Source: Macrotrachela quadricornifera (lineage: Eukaryota > Rotifera > Eurotatoria > Philodinida > Philodinidae). Taken from it: a stretch of DNA of 64,000 nt. Numbering within the stretch: position 1 is the stretch's first letter; the number at the start of each line of letters is the position of its first letter. The notes under the pieces were generated by a model. It was not told the origin of the DNA and made no database searches. It saw only the letters and a program-made list of their open reading frames with translations. The translations under genes were made by a program, and so were the position numbers. Below are positions 11,490 through 23,016 of this stretch, piece after piece. The stretch is from positions 775,055 through 839,054 of the forward strand of contig JAJEKB010020941.1 in NCBI GenBank assembly GCA_022393335.1, in the 5' to 3' direction.

Positions 11490-11710
11490 TGTTTTTTTTT
11501 GGCCTCAATGTTTTTTTGACCCTGACACAAACAAACGAACGAACAAACGAACAAACTTTTTTTTCATATGATCCTCTCTACAGTCGAGGGAACATGCTTT
11601 CAGATTGATCCCAGGGATCAAAAAAACATGTGTTCAGATTGACCACATGGGTCAAAAAAACATGCTTTTAGATTGGTCTGGGGGGGTCAAAAAACATGGT
11701 TATAGCTCGA
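11490..11710 (-). repeat. copy of the 'CCCTCGACTGTAGAGAGGG' dispersed repeat
   Basis: Contains, in reverse orientation, the phrase seen at 60585-60690, 61030-61110 and 61630-61680: a CCCTCGACTGTAGAGAGGG mini-hairpin, 'tcatatgaaaaaaaa', a run of 'tttgttcg' units, then 'gtgtcagggtcaaaaaaacat'. The word 'gggtcaaaaaaacatg' repeats several times just downstream. Confidence 0.8.
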
Positions 11711-11773
11711 GTTCCAGAGTAAAAAATAGGCTTGGTAATCTTATTCTATAAAATAAATTGAGTGTGTGTGTGT

Positions 11774-12104
11774 GATTCGATGCGTTATAGCGTTTTCCCG
11801 GAAATTCATTTTTGCCTCAGCTTAAAAAAAGATATAGCGGACCTAAGGTTTCACTGACATATTAGGCATAGTGGACATATTAGGCATATTAGGAATAATG
11901 GGCATATATTCCGTGTGTCTTCGCGTTTCCGTGGCACCCTCACGAGAGATGTACCCATTATGCCTAATATGCCCATTATGTCTAATATGCCTATTATGGA
12001 TCATATCCCATTAGACTGTTCGATGAGCAGATTCAATTTCCGGAAATTTATTTGATATCCAAAATACATACGATTTCCTGGAAAACGCTATAACGCATCA
12101 CATG
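11774..12104. mobile_element. short inverted-repeat element with about 32-bp ends
   Basis: The left end (11774-11805) and right end (12072-12104) are near-perfect inverted copies sharing GATGCGTTATAGCGTTTTCC. The interior has a mirrored microsatellite built on 'catattaggcat', on both sides of a central GC-rich segment. No ORF is present. A (GT)n run lies at the left border. This is a typical non-autonomous DNA-transposon layout, with family unknown. Confidence 0.75.
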
Positions 12105-12705
12105 GTGTGTGTTCTCAGGTTAAAAGCAGAGGAGTGATGGTAGGGATGGGATCAAAGGTATACTATGGGCTATTTAATGCCAGTCTGAATTTATCAAATA
12201 CACATAATACTTGATTTCAAACCGAAATGTGAGTCTAGGGAGATGGAGAGGGTGAAGGGGGTAACTGTGGGTGAGGGGAGAGAGTGAGGGTGCGGATGAG
12301 CGAGTGAGGGTAAGCTTGAGTTTTGGGAGACTTTAGGTTTTAGCTCCGTCTGTACAGGGGACTAAGGCTGGACTTTGCGGAAATACGCGGGACTAAGGGT
12401 TGTAAGTAAGACTGCGTAGCAACAAGAGCGAAACGTCTGATTCGAAAGGCGTTGCTGTGGTTTTTTTAAATTTAGAAATTCAATTTTAAATAAAAAAGAC
12501 CATAGACTTATCAAAGAAGCATATGATTGTTTTCAAAGAAACTTTGTATATTTGTTACCTTTAAATAAATTGAATATTATGTAATAACCTTTGTTTGAGA
12601 ACATAGATAGAATTCTAATAGTGTCTTTAAGAATTGTCTCACTATCAGAAAAAATTTTCTTCACATAGTAAAAGCGGCCGTGCAGTATGCAGGATTGTCC
12701 TCTAG
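12105..12705. other. spacer with a purine-rich G/A tract
   Basis: No gene is seen. About 12240-12320 is strongly purine-rich ('gagggtgaagggggtaactg', 'gaggggagagagtgaggg'), unlike the surrounding AT-rich DNA. Confidence 0.45.
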
Positions 12706-12838
12706 TTATTTTATATTTATTAGTGTTTCAGTTCGAGTCATATTCAATTATCTCGAGTCATAAACAAGTAGAAGATAATGAACCAATCAATGGATATAAA
12801 CTAATTATTAGTGAAAGTGATGAAGACAACGAACTTTG
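12706..12838 (+). pseudogene. duplicated C-terminal tail of the left-edge gene
   Basis: Within the direct repeat, the tail ending VEDNEPINGYKLIISESDED..L is preserved to its TGA stop. The upstream 5' coding part is absent, because unrelated sequence lies directly before 12706. This is a gene fragment carried along with the duplicated segment. Confidence 0.6.
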
Positions 12839-13524
12839 AATAAATTCTATGTGATTGATGAATAAAAATTCCTCGTAACATAACTTGTCCCATATTTTTT
12901 ATGAGATATTTTTGTCTTCTAATAATCTCACATTCATATTCTGTGCCGTTCTGTAAATGCAGGTTTTCATAATGCTTTTATTTCTTCAATACAAATAATT
13001 GTAAAACTAAAAAGCTATTCTTATCTTTCTACGAATGACAAAATCAATGCAACACCTATTTTTTCAAGATGTTTTCATTAATAGTCAACCATGAAAAATC
13101 CAAGTTTTTCAGAACATCTTTTCGTCTATAGTAGGGATGCACCAATTCCAATTCCAGTTCTAGGCTTGGAATTGAAGAAATTGGTTGGACTCTAGAATTC
13201 AAATTGTTGGAATTGGAACCGGACTTGACAAGAATTGACTAAGAACCGACTGGAATTGGTATAGCCCAATACTAGAGGATATCTATAGTTCCATAAGCAC
13301 TATACTATGAAGATGCCCATGGGTCCTCAAGTCTAGGCAAATCATACTACCAGTAAGGTATTGAGGTATTGGTATTGACTCAAGGAATAAGAACTGGCTG
13401 GCCATTTATTGAAATTCTCGAAATTAGAATTCCTCAGGATCCCAGAAGACCAAACAATTTTGAAAAGGATGAGGGCGTATAAGAACGCGAATCGGCCTAT
13501 CTTTAAATTCATCAAAGATATATA
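12706..13524. repeat. 819-bp direct repeat, copy 2
   Basis: Second copy of 39-857 with a constant offset of 12,667. It stops at 'agatatata', where copy 1 continues into the large inverted repeat, and is followed after about 40 bases by a run of Ns. It may be a real segmental duplication or an assembly duplicate next to the gap. Confidence 0.9.
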
Positions 13525-13564
13525 CCCCTGGCAAAAAATAGTTTCCCTCCGTATTTCAAATATA

Positions 13565-13964
13565 NNNNNNNNNNNNNNNNNNNNNNNNNNNNNNNNNNNN
13601 NNNNNNNNNNNNNNNNNNNNNNNNNNNNNNNNNNNNNNNNNNNNNNNNNNNNNNNNNNNNNNNNNNNNNNNNNNNNNNNNNNNNNNNNNNNNNNNNNNNN
13701 NNNNNNNNNNNNNNNNNNNNNNNNNNNNNNNNNNNNNNNNNNNNNNNNNNNNNNNNNNNNNNNNNNNNNNNNNNNNNNNNNNNNNNNNNNNNNNNNNNNN
13801 NNNNNNNNNNNNNNNNNNNNNNNNNNNNNNNNNNNNNNNNNNNNNNNNNNNNNNNNNNNNNNNNNNNNNNNNNNNNNNNNNNNNNNNNNNNNNNNNNNNN
13901 NNNNNNNNNNNNNNNNNNNNNNNNNNNNNNNNNNNNNNNNNNNNNNNNNNNNNNNNNNNNNNNN
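13565..13964. other. assembly gap (400 Ns)
   Basis: A run of exactly 400 N characters. Frames reported through it are meaningless. Confidence 0.99.
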
Positions 13965-13972
13965 GCAAAATT

Positions 13973-14440
13973 TTAGCTCGAAATAGTGTTCATTCGACTG
14001 TTTAGTGCATATAGTACTATAGGCCAAAATTTCAGTAAATCCGAACTCAAAAGCTCGTAAACAGTTGGGGTAGTTCCCTCGTCAGCTGTGACACCACTGT
14101 CCATATGTGGATTTTCTTTCTCTTCTTCATTCAGATCATTAAATTTAACAGTGGCATAATCATCATCATTTCTGTCATCATTGACAAAAGAACCCTGTGT
14201 CATTGATTCATCATCACTTGAACTTTCATTGTCATTGAGCTTCTCTGATTGATGAGTCATCATTTTCTTCGATTCAAATGTATGACATCTTGCACATAAC
14301 CAGCCAACTCGGGCGTAAGGCACATCATACTGACTGATCAAAAATTTCGATAGTTCGGATGACACAGCCTTTACTCCTTTTGGTGCACATCCAGATTTTT
14401 CATGCTTTATCGGATGTTCACAGTTTTTTCGTCGTGGCAT
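13973..14440 (-). CDS. N-terminal part of an unknown acidic zinc-ribbon-like protein
   Basis: From ATG at 14440 the frame runs 155 codons toward the assembly gap. The N-terminus holds a likely metal-binding set: CEHP near residue 7, a Cys in SGCAPKG near 18, and a LCARCH knuckle near 49-54. A long acidic, Ser/Asp-rich low-complexity region follows (NDNESSSDDESM, NDDRNDDDYA). Such a finger plus acidic linker is common at the N-terminus of transposon-derived proteins in rotifers and cnidarians, but I cannot name the family. The stop just before the gap may be an intron or gap-edge effect, so the gene is probably incomplete. Confidence 0.45.
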   Translation of the reverse strand: MPRRKNCEHPIKHEKSGCAPKGVKAVSSELSKFLISQYDVPYARVGWLCARCHTFESKKMMTHQSEKLNDNESSSDDESMTQGSFVNDDRNDDDYATVKFNDLNEEEKENPHMDSGVTADEGTTPTVYELLSSDLLKFWPIVLYALNSRMNTISS

Positions 14441-15586
14441 TGAAATAGATTTTTAAAGATAAAGAGATACTGATGGGTAGTCGATATTTTCTAATATTCA
14501 ATGATTCATCTCGTAATCTTATTCGTGTGAAATCACAACATTTTTGAACAAGACTATATATCTAAAGATGTCCTTAAAGAGAAATGGAATATCTACCATT
14601 TCGATAGTAGTATTCCTTTCGATTCCATCCATGGTCTTACTTTTTGAAGACGGTATACTAGCAAACCCTTCTGGTTATCAGGACGGAGTTGTCAGTACGA
14701 TTTCGTTCTGTGAGGATAGTATCATGAAAGTTGTTATATTCCACTAGGCGAAGAAAATAAAAACTATTCAATTTAATTGAATACAATCTATGTTGACGAA
14801 ATATAGCTATTGATATGTTCAGAAAAATGACTAAGCATTGAAAACCTCCATTAGGATTGATCTGATGTATCTCAGGAAACATGTTTCTAGACTTTGTTTA
14901 TATTTTTGAAAACCAAAAAAATCCGAAAAAATTGTTTTTCAAAAAAATTTCTATCCTATTTCATGCCATTTTCCCTATATATAAAAGTACATCATAGGTG
15001 TTCCGAGAAAATGCTCGAAAACTCGGAATTTTTGATAGAGAGTGTTACAGGCATGTTATCTCATGCCTTCACATTTGCTCACGGTGTTCGTATTGCTTGT
15101 CTCGATGGGCATTCTTTCTCTTCCCCTTTCTCTTTCTCATCTTTACACAAAGATCTAAATCAAGATGATGACAAAATCCTGGTAGATTCTTCAATTTTTT
15201 GAATTCTTTTAGTCCTCTTTTTTCCCCCTGTGTCACCCTATACTTCTGAGGTACTCAGAGCATAATAGTACACTCTCTCACATATTCTAAAATAACTTTG
15301 AGAGTCCAACCAATCAAAAATCGAGTAAAATTCAGTGAATGGATTCACTAGAAACAAAAAGTTGCCATACTCTCTCACTCTTACCTTTTTGTCTTTTTAG
15401 AAATCCTTGTGACTCATCGATACGCATTTTTCTCTACTTCTTTTCTTAACAACTCATACTTTAGCTTTATTCTCGGACAAAAAAAAATTCACTTGCTTCT
15501 GTTATCAGTTTTTTAGATATTTTCACAAGCACAAACAAAATAGAGAAAAAGTTTAGGCCAAACCATCTCTCAGTCAGTACGATTGA
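14441..15586. other. intergenic sequence without a recognised gene
   Basis: Short frames at 14544-14747 and 14894-15202 have no recognisable domain. The region upstream of 15587 presumably carries the promoter of the membrane-protein gene pair. Confidence 0.4.
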
Positions 15587-16070
15587 ATGCAGTAACAGCA
15601 GCAGAAGTTAGCTCAAGAACAGTCTCTAGTCGAGCCCGTACCAATAGTACCAACACCTGTCCCGTTACTGATGAACATCGATAATCATAACATATTTCTC
15701 TACGAAGATTTGCCGTCGCCGTTTCAAAGAAAATTCATTGTCACAGGAATTTGTTCTATTGTCTTTGGTCTTCTCTTAATCGGCTTTGAACTTGGTAAAC
15801 TATTCAACGGTTACGTTTACAAGTAAGGTTAAGGTAGACATCCAACTGAGTGAAATTCGCTCTCTCTCTTTTAGTACTTTTGGACCGTTCATCAGTGGTC
15901 TTGTTTTTGCTGTTTCCCATAGAAATCATTGTGAACTAACAGATTACTATTGTGAACAGAAGCGTAAACAATATGATAGAGCTAGAATTCTTGGAATTCT
16001 GGGCATAATTATCAACCTTCTTTTACTAGCTTCAACAATTTTTAATTTAATTACTACTATTCGAGAATGA
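15587..16070 (+). pseudogene. tandem membrane-protein unit 1 (degenerate)
   Basis: Exon 1 runs to 15822 and exon 2 from 15875 to a TGA at 16068-16070 (intron 15823-15874, GTAAGG..TTTTAG, phase 2). The upstream ATG at 15587 is followed by an in-frame TAA at codon 3 inside a Gln run, so only the internal ATG at 15671 could be used. The product has LPSPFQRKFIVTG leading into a first membrane helix and a short second helix. The next stretch is missing relative to unit 2: the sequence jumps from FAVSHR to a Cys-containing loop and the last helix (ILGILGIIINLLLLASTIF). So one helix is lost by internal deletion. The frame continues past the TGA straight into unit 2. Confidence 0.7.
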
Positions 16071-16750
16071 CGAGCAAGAAAACGGGCTGGCAATAACAGT
16101 AACAACAGCTATCTCCTCGCAAACATTCCATTGCCATTACAAAGAAATTTTAAAATAACTGGTAGTGCTTATATTTTATTGATTCTATTAATAACTGGTT
16201 TAGATATCGGTCTTTTGTTGAATGAGAACGCTTTCAGGTAAGTAGAAATCTTTCTGAGAAGGCGTGAATATTTCTCTAATCATTGAGTGTGTGATCGAGT
16301 GAGTCGTCAAAGCTTTTCAAGAAGGCACGTCTAAGTTGTGGACCAATATTTTCTTTTTTTAGTTTGTACACAGGTTTAGTTGATGGTTTCTTTTCTATTG
16401 TCTATGGTATTGTCCTAATAATTTTGTCTGATAAAAGAATTTATGTTCTGACAAGTTTATTTTCTTTAGCTCTATGGGAACTCTTCGTTCTGTTGGTAAC
16501 ATTTATAATGATTTGCATCGGTCTCAACGCTTTTCCCTGTTCTACTCAAGTATATCCATATGATGAAATGTGTGAGTCAGCCAGATATATCGCAATTATC
16601 TCATTGAGTGCAGCTGGCCTTTCAATTGCTATGACAGAGATGAACATGGTTTTCATTATGAGAGAACGACGACGACAACACCAGCGTGGAGAGATGTCAC
16701 CAACGCCAATGTTATGGTCACATATTAATCCAATCAACAAGCAAAATTAA
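16071..16750 (+). CDS. tandem membrane-protein unit 2 (four-helix, unknown family)
   Basis: Exon 1 ends at 16237 and exon 2 is 16363-16750; the intron (GTAAGT..TTTTTTAG, 125 nt) is phase 2 at the same place as in unit 1. The encoded part has SYLLANIPLPLQRNFKITG, then four hydrophobic helices: ITGSAYILLILLITGLDIG, a second starting LYTGLVDGFFSIVYGI, a third around LWELFVLLVTFIMICIG and a fourth around IAIISLSAAGLSIAM. A Cys pair lies in the loop before helix 4, and the tail is basic. No ATG of its own is found: the open frame begins right after the TGA that ends unit 1. It is therefore either expressed as part of a fused two-unit protein through a suppressed or mutant stop, or is itself dead. 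The family was not recognised; the tetraspan layout suggests a small plasma-membrane protein. Confidence 0.6.
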
Positions 16751-17508
16751 CTTTAACAAATTATAAAGGATCAATAGACATTCTTCCTGTTTTTCTAATT
16801 TTCTTTTTCTTTCTCTGTCCTGTGTTTTTTTTGGAATACGAGATTTTTCAACATTTCTACCGAGAAAGTCAGCTATCTAGTGCCAAAATCATAGGCTTCT
16901 ACCACTGAATGTGTAAAGACCACAGTAAGACCCATCACAGAATAATCATTTTTTTTGGTGTACCAGTAGTAGATGGGCATGGCAAAACGGCGGAAAACTG
17001 GAACCTGTGCCCACCGCAAATGGCAAATGTCGAGTTTCCCAATCTTCATTTATTGCATAGAATGGCAAACAACCGTTTATATGAGTTTATATCAGCAGGA
17101 AGAATAACGAACCTTTGTGCTCATGACATGTTATGCAAATGACAGAAGAAAAGGATCAACTTATAATGCTCTGTGGTATTTTTTCGTCTGTAGTAGGACT
17201 GAACACTAAAAAGACAGTTGATGTACTAGAGAGGAACTCTGTTTCATTGACTTATCTCAAGAGAGTACTTCCTTATTCATCAATTTCACATAATGAATTC
17301 AAAAGTTGAGGCTGTAGATTGTGAGTGACGATGAAATGGTATGGAAAAGTGAGAATCAGGGCATTATACGACGCGTTTCAACTGTTGTTTAGACAATCAT
17401 CATCAGGAATATTATGAATACAAGTAACGCTCGTCTAGGGGCTCGCTCAGCTCTTTCGCGTAGTAATGATGTTTTGACACTATCAACAAATTATTTATTT
17501 ATAAAATT
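16751..17508. other. spacer without a recognised gene
   Basis: The small frame 16909-17142 has no recognisable domain. Nothing else is seen between the membrane-protein gene and the Helitron remnant. Confidence 0.4.
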
Positions 17509-18105
17509 TCAAAAAACAAAACTAGCATACTCTCGTTGTGTCTTTCTATCTAGTTCATCTAGACGTTTCAGTTCGATATCTTGAGCGGAAGTAGGTCGAC
17601 CTTGTAGAACCTTCATGTCGAAAGGTCGAAGAATGACTATATCTTCCGCTCTCTTCGCTCTACTGAGTGGTACATAAATTGATGCGACTTGCAATGTTCC
17701 AATTGGAATTTGAAGATCAACTACGATTTTGTTCATTGTGAGTCTTTGCGCCTTATAAATAGTTATTGCGAAGGCAGGTACAATTGGCGGTTGTGTTCTT
17801 GTAACTTGAATCCTTTGTAGCATTTTTTTTCTACCTTGCACTCGGACGGAGACCATCAAGATCTATTTCTACTTGTGATGTCTTAATTTCCACTAGCGCG
17901 TATAAAGGTTTTCGTATGTATATCGTATTTGAGGGAAATACTTCGCTCTTTATCTTGAAACCACCTGACTCTTCTTGATCATCGTATATGAGCTCTCGAA
18001 AAATACCCTGAGTGCCGTTCGAGAGCCCTAATTCACAGGCATGTTTGGTACGAAAGGTAGAACACCCGGAAGAAGCTGGGTCTTGTTGTCAGGTAGGTGG
18101 TTGCG
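17509..18105 (-). pseudogene. Helitron-type PIF1-like helicase, C-terminal fragment
   Basis: On the minus strand the fragment starts near LPDNKTQLLPGVLPFVP. It then has the segment CELGLSNGTQGIFREL and ends with PAFAITIYKAQRLTMNK (helicase motif V region) and YVPLSRAKRAEDIVIL (motif VI). This matches the end of Helitron Rep-helicase proteins. It is broken: a frame change with loss of residues lies between FVPNMP and CELG (about 18025-18035), and there is a one-base shift in the A-run around 17825-17845. Everything upstream (HUH/Rep domain, helicase motifs I-IV) is absent. No Helitron 5'-TC or 3' hairpin-CTRR ends were identified. Confidence 0.85.
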
Positions 18106-18387
18106 GATAATCATTTAGGGCCGTTTCGTGGACAAACGGTCCCCCCTCCTTTTTTCGTCTCGAATGTTTCAACAAGCATCATTATGCTATGAAATAAATA
18201 AACAAAAAATACCGAAAACAGTAGATGACATAGAAATGGGAGGTGTTCACTAATAAAGGTTTCACTGTAATATCCTTCTTTTTTCTTATGAAAAGAGAGA
18301 AACACGCGACGACATGTTATATAACTAATTAAATGTGAGACGAATTGATCGTTTGCCGATTTTGATCAGTATTTTGTTTGTTATTGA

Positions 18388-19368
18388 TTAGAATAATTTT
18401 CCTCGTCGAAAATTTGTCAAATAAAGATAATTATTTAGTTTAATTGGAAAATCTCTTCGACATCGTTTGAATAAGACAATAAGAAGAAGAATGAAGAGAA
18501 GAATGATAATAGAATATTTGATAATCATATATCTATTGTAATAAATCGAAAGAATAATCCGAGTATCTCTTCCAAACCAAGTTCCTCCATTTGTTTTCCA
18601 AAATATTGTTTTATAAAGTTGATTATCTAATATTCTAACAATATATTGATCAGTTTGATAAAAATGTTTTTCTTGAAAAGTAGCATAAAGTGGACCAGCA
18701 CTTAACAGAATAGTTATATGATGTAGAATATATTCATGATTAAATAAATCTAAATTTGAAATAAATTGTTTAAATATTGGATGATAAGGTGTACTAATAA
18801 TAAAATCAGTTTGAAGTCCAAATGTATCTTCAGATGGAAAAAGAGCAAGTGAAGAAGAATGTGAATCTAATGCTTCCATTGTTGTTAAAATAGATTTAAA
18901 TGGATAATTACAACCATTATCCATATCAATATAAATTCCACCTAAATGATACATTAAGACATATCGAAATGAATCAATTCTTTGCATTTCATATTTATAA
19001 TGAATATATGTATCTTCATAAAATTTTCGTTCATATTTTTTAACAAATATTTTCATCTCCTTATGAGACCATTGATAATATATAAAATCTTTTGAATTTG
19101 TTTCAATAATCGATTGAATTGATTTATTCCAAATTTGAGGAATATTAGAATTATTATATGTTTGATGAATTAAACGAGGAATACGAATTTTAGGCCAACT
19201 TACATTTCCATATCGTAATAAATCTTTTTCAAATAAATATTTTTCAGGTGAACAACGTCGAAATATTCTATATATTAATAATAAAAGAAGAATTATTATC
19301 AAAATAAAGATTAATTTTATTCGATATCTCAAACAAATCAATGGTTTTAATCGAAGATTGATAATCAT
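18388..19368 (-). CDS. GT32-family glycosyltransferase (OCH1 / MIPC mannosyltransferase-like)
   Basis: A single-exon gene of 326 residues. Residues 19-35 form an N-terminal signal-anchor (IKLIFILIIILLLLLIY). The catalytic domain starts with IPRLIHQTY (63-71) and carries the DXD sugar-nucleotide/metal motif in GGIYIDMDN (DMD at 148-150). Later conserved spots are DFIISTPYHPIF (188-199) and GGTWFGRD (261-268). A second membrane helix follows at about 283-300. This layout fits Golgi type-II or two-span enzymes that transfer mannose or another hexose, as in inositol-phosphoceramide mannosyltransferases of fungi. The exact acceptor is unknown. The frame is intact; the flanks are very AT-rich. Confidence 0.88.
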   Translation of the reverse strand: MIINLRLKPLICLRYRIKLIFILIIILLLLLIYRIFRRCSPEKYLFEKDLLRYGNVSWPKIRIPRLIHQTYNNSNIPQIWNKSIQSIIETNSKDFIYYQWSHKEMKIFVKKYERKFYEDTYIHYKYEMQRIDSFRYVLMYHLGGIYIDMDNGCNYPFKSILTTMEALDSHSSSLALFPSEDTFGLQTDFIISTPYHPIFKQFISNLDLFNHEYILHHITILLSAGPLYATFQEKHFYQTDQYIVRILDNQLYKTIFWKTNGGTWFGRDTRIILSIYYNRYMIIKYSIIILLFILLLIVLFKRCRRDFPIKLNNYLYLTNFRRGKLF

Positions 19369-19789
19369 TACATTTATTAAATCTAAATATTCAAATAAAT
19401 ATATAAAATCATAATTCTAATAGATATGATTAATAGAATTTCATAATATTAACAAAAAAATATTTTATCGAGATTTTCTATGTTTATAATTAAAAATAAG
19501 ACGCTGAAATTTCTTTTTGCTTTTCTTCAGATGACTTTTATACGAGAAAATGAAATAAGATTGGTTGAAAAAACAAAAGTAAGTCTAATCCCTTTCACAG
19601 AGTACCATCAAAGAAGAACAAAAAAAAAATAAATTCATTCTCTGACGACACTTCTTTTATTATCATGAAAAGATACTATGGAAACGAGCTTCTTATCGTT
19701 TTTTTTTATCTGTTCTCTTGCGTTTGTCAACTATGACAATGCATACAAGACACAAGATAGATGCTCACTTTTTTCTATTCAAATAATTA
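19369..19789. other. 5' flank of the GT32 gene
   Basis: AT-rich, with no gene recognised. The promoter of the minus-strand GT32 gene should lie just right of 19368. Confidence 0.35.
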
Positions 19790-20165
19790 GTCGAACGAGG
19801 AAAGATTTCCAATTGTTAGTCTACATTTTGAATACGATAACAACGTATAAAGGATTTCTCCTCATGATGAACTTTTTAAGAAGAACCAACTTCTATAAAA
19901 CATTGTATTGTTCGAGCTATATGAAAGAGCATCAATGATAATCTGACACTGACCCGAACAATAGAATGTTTTGTCCTTACAATATTAACGATTCAATCCT
20001 TCATTTAAGAGTCTTTCATAAAGTATAGAAACTCATTGTTCCTGAAAAGTTCACCATGAGAAGAAATCCTCTATACGTTGTTATCATACTTACTGAACTC
20101 TGCAAAATAATAAATACACGATTCAAGAAGGAGACTAATACTTGGAGACCTTCTCTCGTAAGTGT
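19790..20165. repeat. hairpin element with a 'GTTCGGG..CCCGAAC' core
   Basis: The left arm (about 19796-19900) mirrors the right arm (about 20020-20160): 'aacaacgtataaaggattt' against 'aaatcctctatacgttgtt'. The middle (about 19885-19990) holds a degenerate copy of the roughly 110-bp core seen at 35690-35800, 49815-49923 and 50684-51145, with 'ttgttcgagctatatgaaa' and 'gacccgaacaata'. The frames 19678-19938 and 20016-20240 are mirror products of the arms. Confidence 0.78.
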
Positions 20166-22178
20166 GAGAAAGTCAGTCACTTTGTCGATCGACATTTTTA
20201 TAGTAAACGAAATCATGAATTTCTTATCAAAAAACTTCACTGACAGAATTAACTAGAGAAACGTTTGTTAAAGTCGAATTGCATTGGACATTTGTCTATC
20301 GAACTATCTTTCTCTTCTAATCCTCTCATTCGTGGACTTATTTCAATCCTGAAGAAATTGAGTACAATCAAAAGAACTTCATATTCAGACTTCCAAACTG
20401 TTGTTTCGTTGTGATAGAACGCAAAATTCAATATGACTCTGAATTTTTGATGTTTTCATTCTGATTTGTGGAATGAAAATTTTATGTAGGCATTTCTTGA
20501 TACTAAATTATCAAATAAAGTTTCCATAAAGTCAATTACCTCGATTGTATTTTACTCTACACGAATTTAAGCAAAATATGTTCAAGATGATAGAGAATAT
20601 ATGCTGTTCAGAATTTTGCGAATTTTTTTTCGAAGTGGCGAGGAGCTAAAAATTTGGCATAAAGTTGAATCGATTTGCGAAAAATGAAAGTATCCCTCTC
20701 GTTCGATCTAAAATCAATTTATTCGTTTTTGGTTTTACGACTTTTTAAATATAAAACGTCTTCTATATGAAGTTTATATGAAAATGTCAAAATTATTTTT
20801 TGTTTTAAGTTTTCTCGAATCTTATTTTTCTCTAAAAACCTTCCGAATTGTTTTTCTATCTCATACGAGGTATATCGAATCGAGATGAAACTTTTTTTGC
20901 AAGCACTATAGAATGTTTTTGATACTTGCCTTTTTTTATGTCGGAAAATAATATACTGTTGATTTGGTGACAAGCCTTACAAAAGAAGCTCTACTCAATA
21001 GTTCCTAATATTTGTAAAACAATGTCAGTTATTCTATAAATGTTTGTTTTTTTTCAATAGATCTTGTTGATTTAAATTGAAATGTTCATTTAGATAATAT
21101 TCTTATTCGAAATTCTTTGATACATATATATTGGTATTCTTCATGAACATGGAAAATCAATGATGAAACATTGGATTTTTGTTATTGGAAATGATGATGG
21201 ATTTATGATTAGATTTTTTTTTATATTGTTAGAATAGAGATAATTAATTAAAAGATATTTTAAATAAAACATTTAGATGATTTCATAATGCAATTCGATT
21301 ATTATTTGATTAGTCAAAATTTTCTTTTCTCAACTTTATTTTATTTCTTTTTATTAAACTGTACAATCTGAGGTCGAGATTTTCAATCAATTGTGAATCT
21401 ATATATATATATGTATATACTCCTCCAATTTTTCTGAAGAATCAGACTAAAGATTCGAAAAGATAACTATGAAAATTTCTTCAAAGAATAATCATATTTA
21501 TTTTAAGTTAAAATTAACATTAAAGTAGCCTAGTACATATCATAGAAACGAGAAGAAACAATATTCTGCTCTTTATAATAGACAAAAACATCTACTTTAA
21601 ATATTTGTGTTATGTTCACATAATGTTTTTCCAAATGTTTGATTCAAGATTATAAATATTATTTATCAGAATTGAATTTTCAAAATGACTTATCAAATTT
21701 TCGATTTATACGGGAACAATAAACTCAGAAAAGCATAGAATTTCGAAGTGAATCCAACTGTTTGTAATATAATTAAAACTAATGTTATATGCATCGTAAT
21801 CAATCTACAATTCATATCTAAAAAAACAAGCAAAAAATAATTAAAAAAAATCAATTGATTTATATAGGTTTCATTTTGAATAATATAGTCTGATTTTTTA
21901 TTTTGTCAATGAAAATAAAAAACTCAATCGTGTTTCATTTACTTTTTTTTTTCAATAGACGACTTCTAGATTATTCTTACATGCGTATATAATACACTTG
22001 TGATTGTTTTTTCTTAGTTTGAATTCAATTATTCATTGTCTTTTACTAGATTTTTGATTAAACATTCAAAGGTATGTCGCATTTTTTATTACAAATTATA
22101 CAAAGACCAACTTTACAATACAACACTAACAAAATCATTATCGAAGAAAAAAATCGATACTTTGTTTGATGATAAACA
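20166..22178. other. AT-rich spacer upstream of the spherulin-4-like gene
   Basis: No convincing gene. Frames at 20249-20431 and 20719-20973 show no domains. The final hundred bases include pyrimidine-rich and TATA-like sequence (a 'tatataatac' at about 21986) that might be promoter, but this is not secure. Confidence 0.4.
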
Positions 22179-22984
22179 ATGACGATTGGACGTAGTGAAT
22201 GGTCTACTGAACAAACTTCAGTGATTAAACATGAACATAACTCTATTTCGACAAGTAAGATTTTAAGTATTAGATTCTCCGTTAACAATCCTTAGACAAT
22301 TTCAGCTGATGTCTTTACTAAAACACGAACTGTTATTTTTGGACTTATTATTGGATCATTGCTATGCGGAATTGCACTTTCTATTGTATTGACAATGTAT
22401 ATTCAAGACAAGTCCAAACAAGGTATTGATCTAATAAAAAAAAAATCAATAATTAATATACTTTCTTAATTGGAAAGCTTCTACAGGAGGAACAAATACG
22501 TCGACATCGACATCGACAGCATCAACTCGGAGTATAAGCGCACCAAAACGTCTTGCTATCTATTATGGATGGCCATCATTAGTACAAGGATCTAATGGAA
22601 ACTTAACAGCAGCTACATCAATATTCAGTCAATTTGATTTGATAGTTTTCGGTGATGGAATTTCTTCATCTTCACATGGTGATCATACTAATACAAAAAC
22701 GATTATTCAATCACTTAATTCTACGGGAAATTTGCCCTATGGATACATCGATATGGGAGTAACAACACAAAATTTAAATATAGCGCAAATGAAAACAAGT
22801 GTGGACAATTGGGCATCGATGGGTGTTAAAGGAATCTTTTGGGATCATGCAGGGTATGTTCAATATAAGAATATGTCAGTGTGTCCACCCCTCCGTCCTT
22901 TTACACGATAACTCTTACCAACTACATCCGAGAAATGGCTGAGTTATCGAAAAAATTTTCATTATTGACCAGACCATCCCTATC

Positions 22985-23016
<32 letters not shown>

